A DNA stretch of 64,000 nt, from assembly GCF_900167605.1 (NCBI RefSeq), contig NZ_FUYH01000006.1, forward strand, positions 108,199-172,198, in the 5' to 3' direction. The notes under the pieces were generated by a model. That model was not told the DNA's origin and did not search any database. It was given only the letters and a program-made list of their open reading frames with translations. The first letter of the stretch is position 1; each line of letters opens with the position of its first letter. A program made the position numbers and the translations under genes. Below are positions 63,839 to 64,000 of this stretch, one piece after another. The stretch is from Caloramator quimbayensis. Its GTDB lineage: Bacteria > Bacillota > Clostridia > Clostridiales > Caloramatoraceae.

Positions 63839-64000
63839 ATGAACAAAAGTTATTTAAAACAAATGCTCACTTACTTTTCTAAAGTATATCATCTTGGAGA
63901 AAAAATCAATACCTTAAATAAAAAAAGAGTGAAATCCCCATTTGAAATTTCAACGATTACATTTGTAGTTTTGTTTGCATTTATGCTTCAAATAAGAAGT
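63839..64000 (+). CDS. Transposase, 3' part outside the window
   Basis: Open from ATG 63839 to the last base (54 codons, no stop): MNKSYLKQMLTYFSKVYHLG at the start, then a hydrophobic ITFVVLFAFMLQIRS. I recognise this as the N terminus of an IS-encoded DDE-type transposase common in Clostridia; the IS family is not certain. RBS AAAGGA is 9 bases upstream. The catalytic residues are not in the window. Confidence 0.68.
   Translation, partial: MNKSYLKQMLTYFSKVYHLGEKINTLNKKRVKSPFEISTITFVVLFAFMLQIRS

Overview
The window is AT-rich and densely coded, with RBS of the AGGAGG type and frequent TTG/GTG starts. Its gene content is that of an anaerobic, spore-forming member of the Firmicutes, class Clostridia. 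The indicators are a SleB-type cortex-lytic enzyme, an [FeFe]-hydrogenase-like protein, EFR1-type ferredoxin/flavodoxin proteins, a class 1B dihydroorotate dehydrogenase (PyrK/PyrD), PyrB with a separate PyrI chain, and a glycine T-box. A Caloramator/Clostridium-like genus would fit, but the genus is a guess. No rRNA, tRNA or CRISPR array was seen.

Layout. 1-4310: end of a histidine operon (hisC, cut by the window edge, then hisB-hisH-hisA-hisF-hisIE) closed by a strong terminator. 4387-6312: a small redox group (Cys-rich mini-protein, EFR1 flavodoxin-ferredoxin, flavodoxin-PNPOx fusion). 6340-7238: two small membrane proteins. 7239-13051: a complete-looking pyrBICFKDE operon behind an attenuator-like leader. 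13136-18716: a MocR regulator, an alpha/beta hydrolase, a membrane-anchored MurF, Ddl and an XRE-cupin regulator. 18717-24416: an operator-rich spacer followed by a DUF819 transporter, an M19 dipeptidase and three tandem M42 aminopeptidases. 24455-33350: DMT permease, Pgi, T-box plus glycyl-tRNA synthetase, an AlbA_2 ATP-binding protein, a USP-like protein, a small P-loop protein and a methyltransferase. 33349-42549: HAD phosphatase, a four-domain sulfur-trafficking fusion (CoA-disulfide reductase, rhodanese, TusA, DsrE2) behind a CsoR/CstR-like operator, DUF2225, an FlhB-tail orphan and its partner, a phosphoesterase, an HMA-like protein without cysteines, an AEC permease and the hydrogenase-like protein. 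42533-49573: CYTH protein, DUF5685 plus a DnaJ with a cysteine-rich tail, small membrane and ACT-like proteins, an LCP ligase, a REC-GGDEF protein, and a Fur-family operon behind a long palindrome. 49575-64000: aldolase with a CggR-like operator, DUF421/DUF4363, SUKH-TPR protein, GltX, TGS-uridine kinase, nitrilase-like amidase, YitT, PssA, CBS, lipid kinase, DedA-like, YgiQ, SleB and the first 54 codons of a transposase.

How the parts work together. The his and pyr blocks are textbook biosynthetic operons with translational coupling through short overlaps. MurF and Ddl make and attach the D-Ala-D-Ala end of the peptidoglycan stem. The DUF819/M19/M42 block looks like import and full hydrolysis of small peptides under control of the XRE-cupin regulator. 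The CoADR-Rhd-TusA-DsrE2 protein handles persulfide sulfur. The NifX-like/Fur/DUF134 operon looks like an autoregulated metal-responsive unit.

Most attractive for follow-up: the DUF5685/Cys-tailed DnaJ pair, the CstR-like operator in front of the sulfur fusion gene, the palindrome of the Fur operon, the repeated TGAAAT/ATTTCA operators by the peptidase cluster, the unexplained pyr leader, and the RBS-sequestering hairpin at the start of the transposase. I do not see an unmistakable new defence or mobile system. The novelty here is in uncharacterised but probably conserved clostridial gene sets and their regulation. All functional calls rest on motif reading without database searches.
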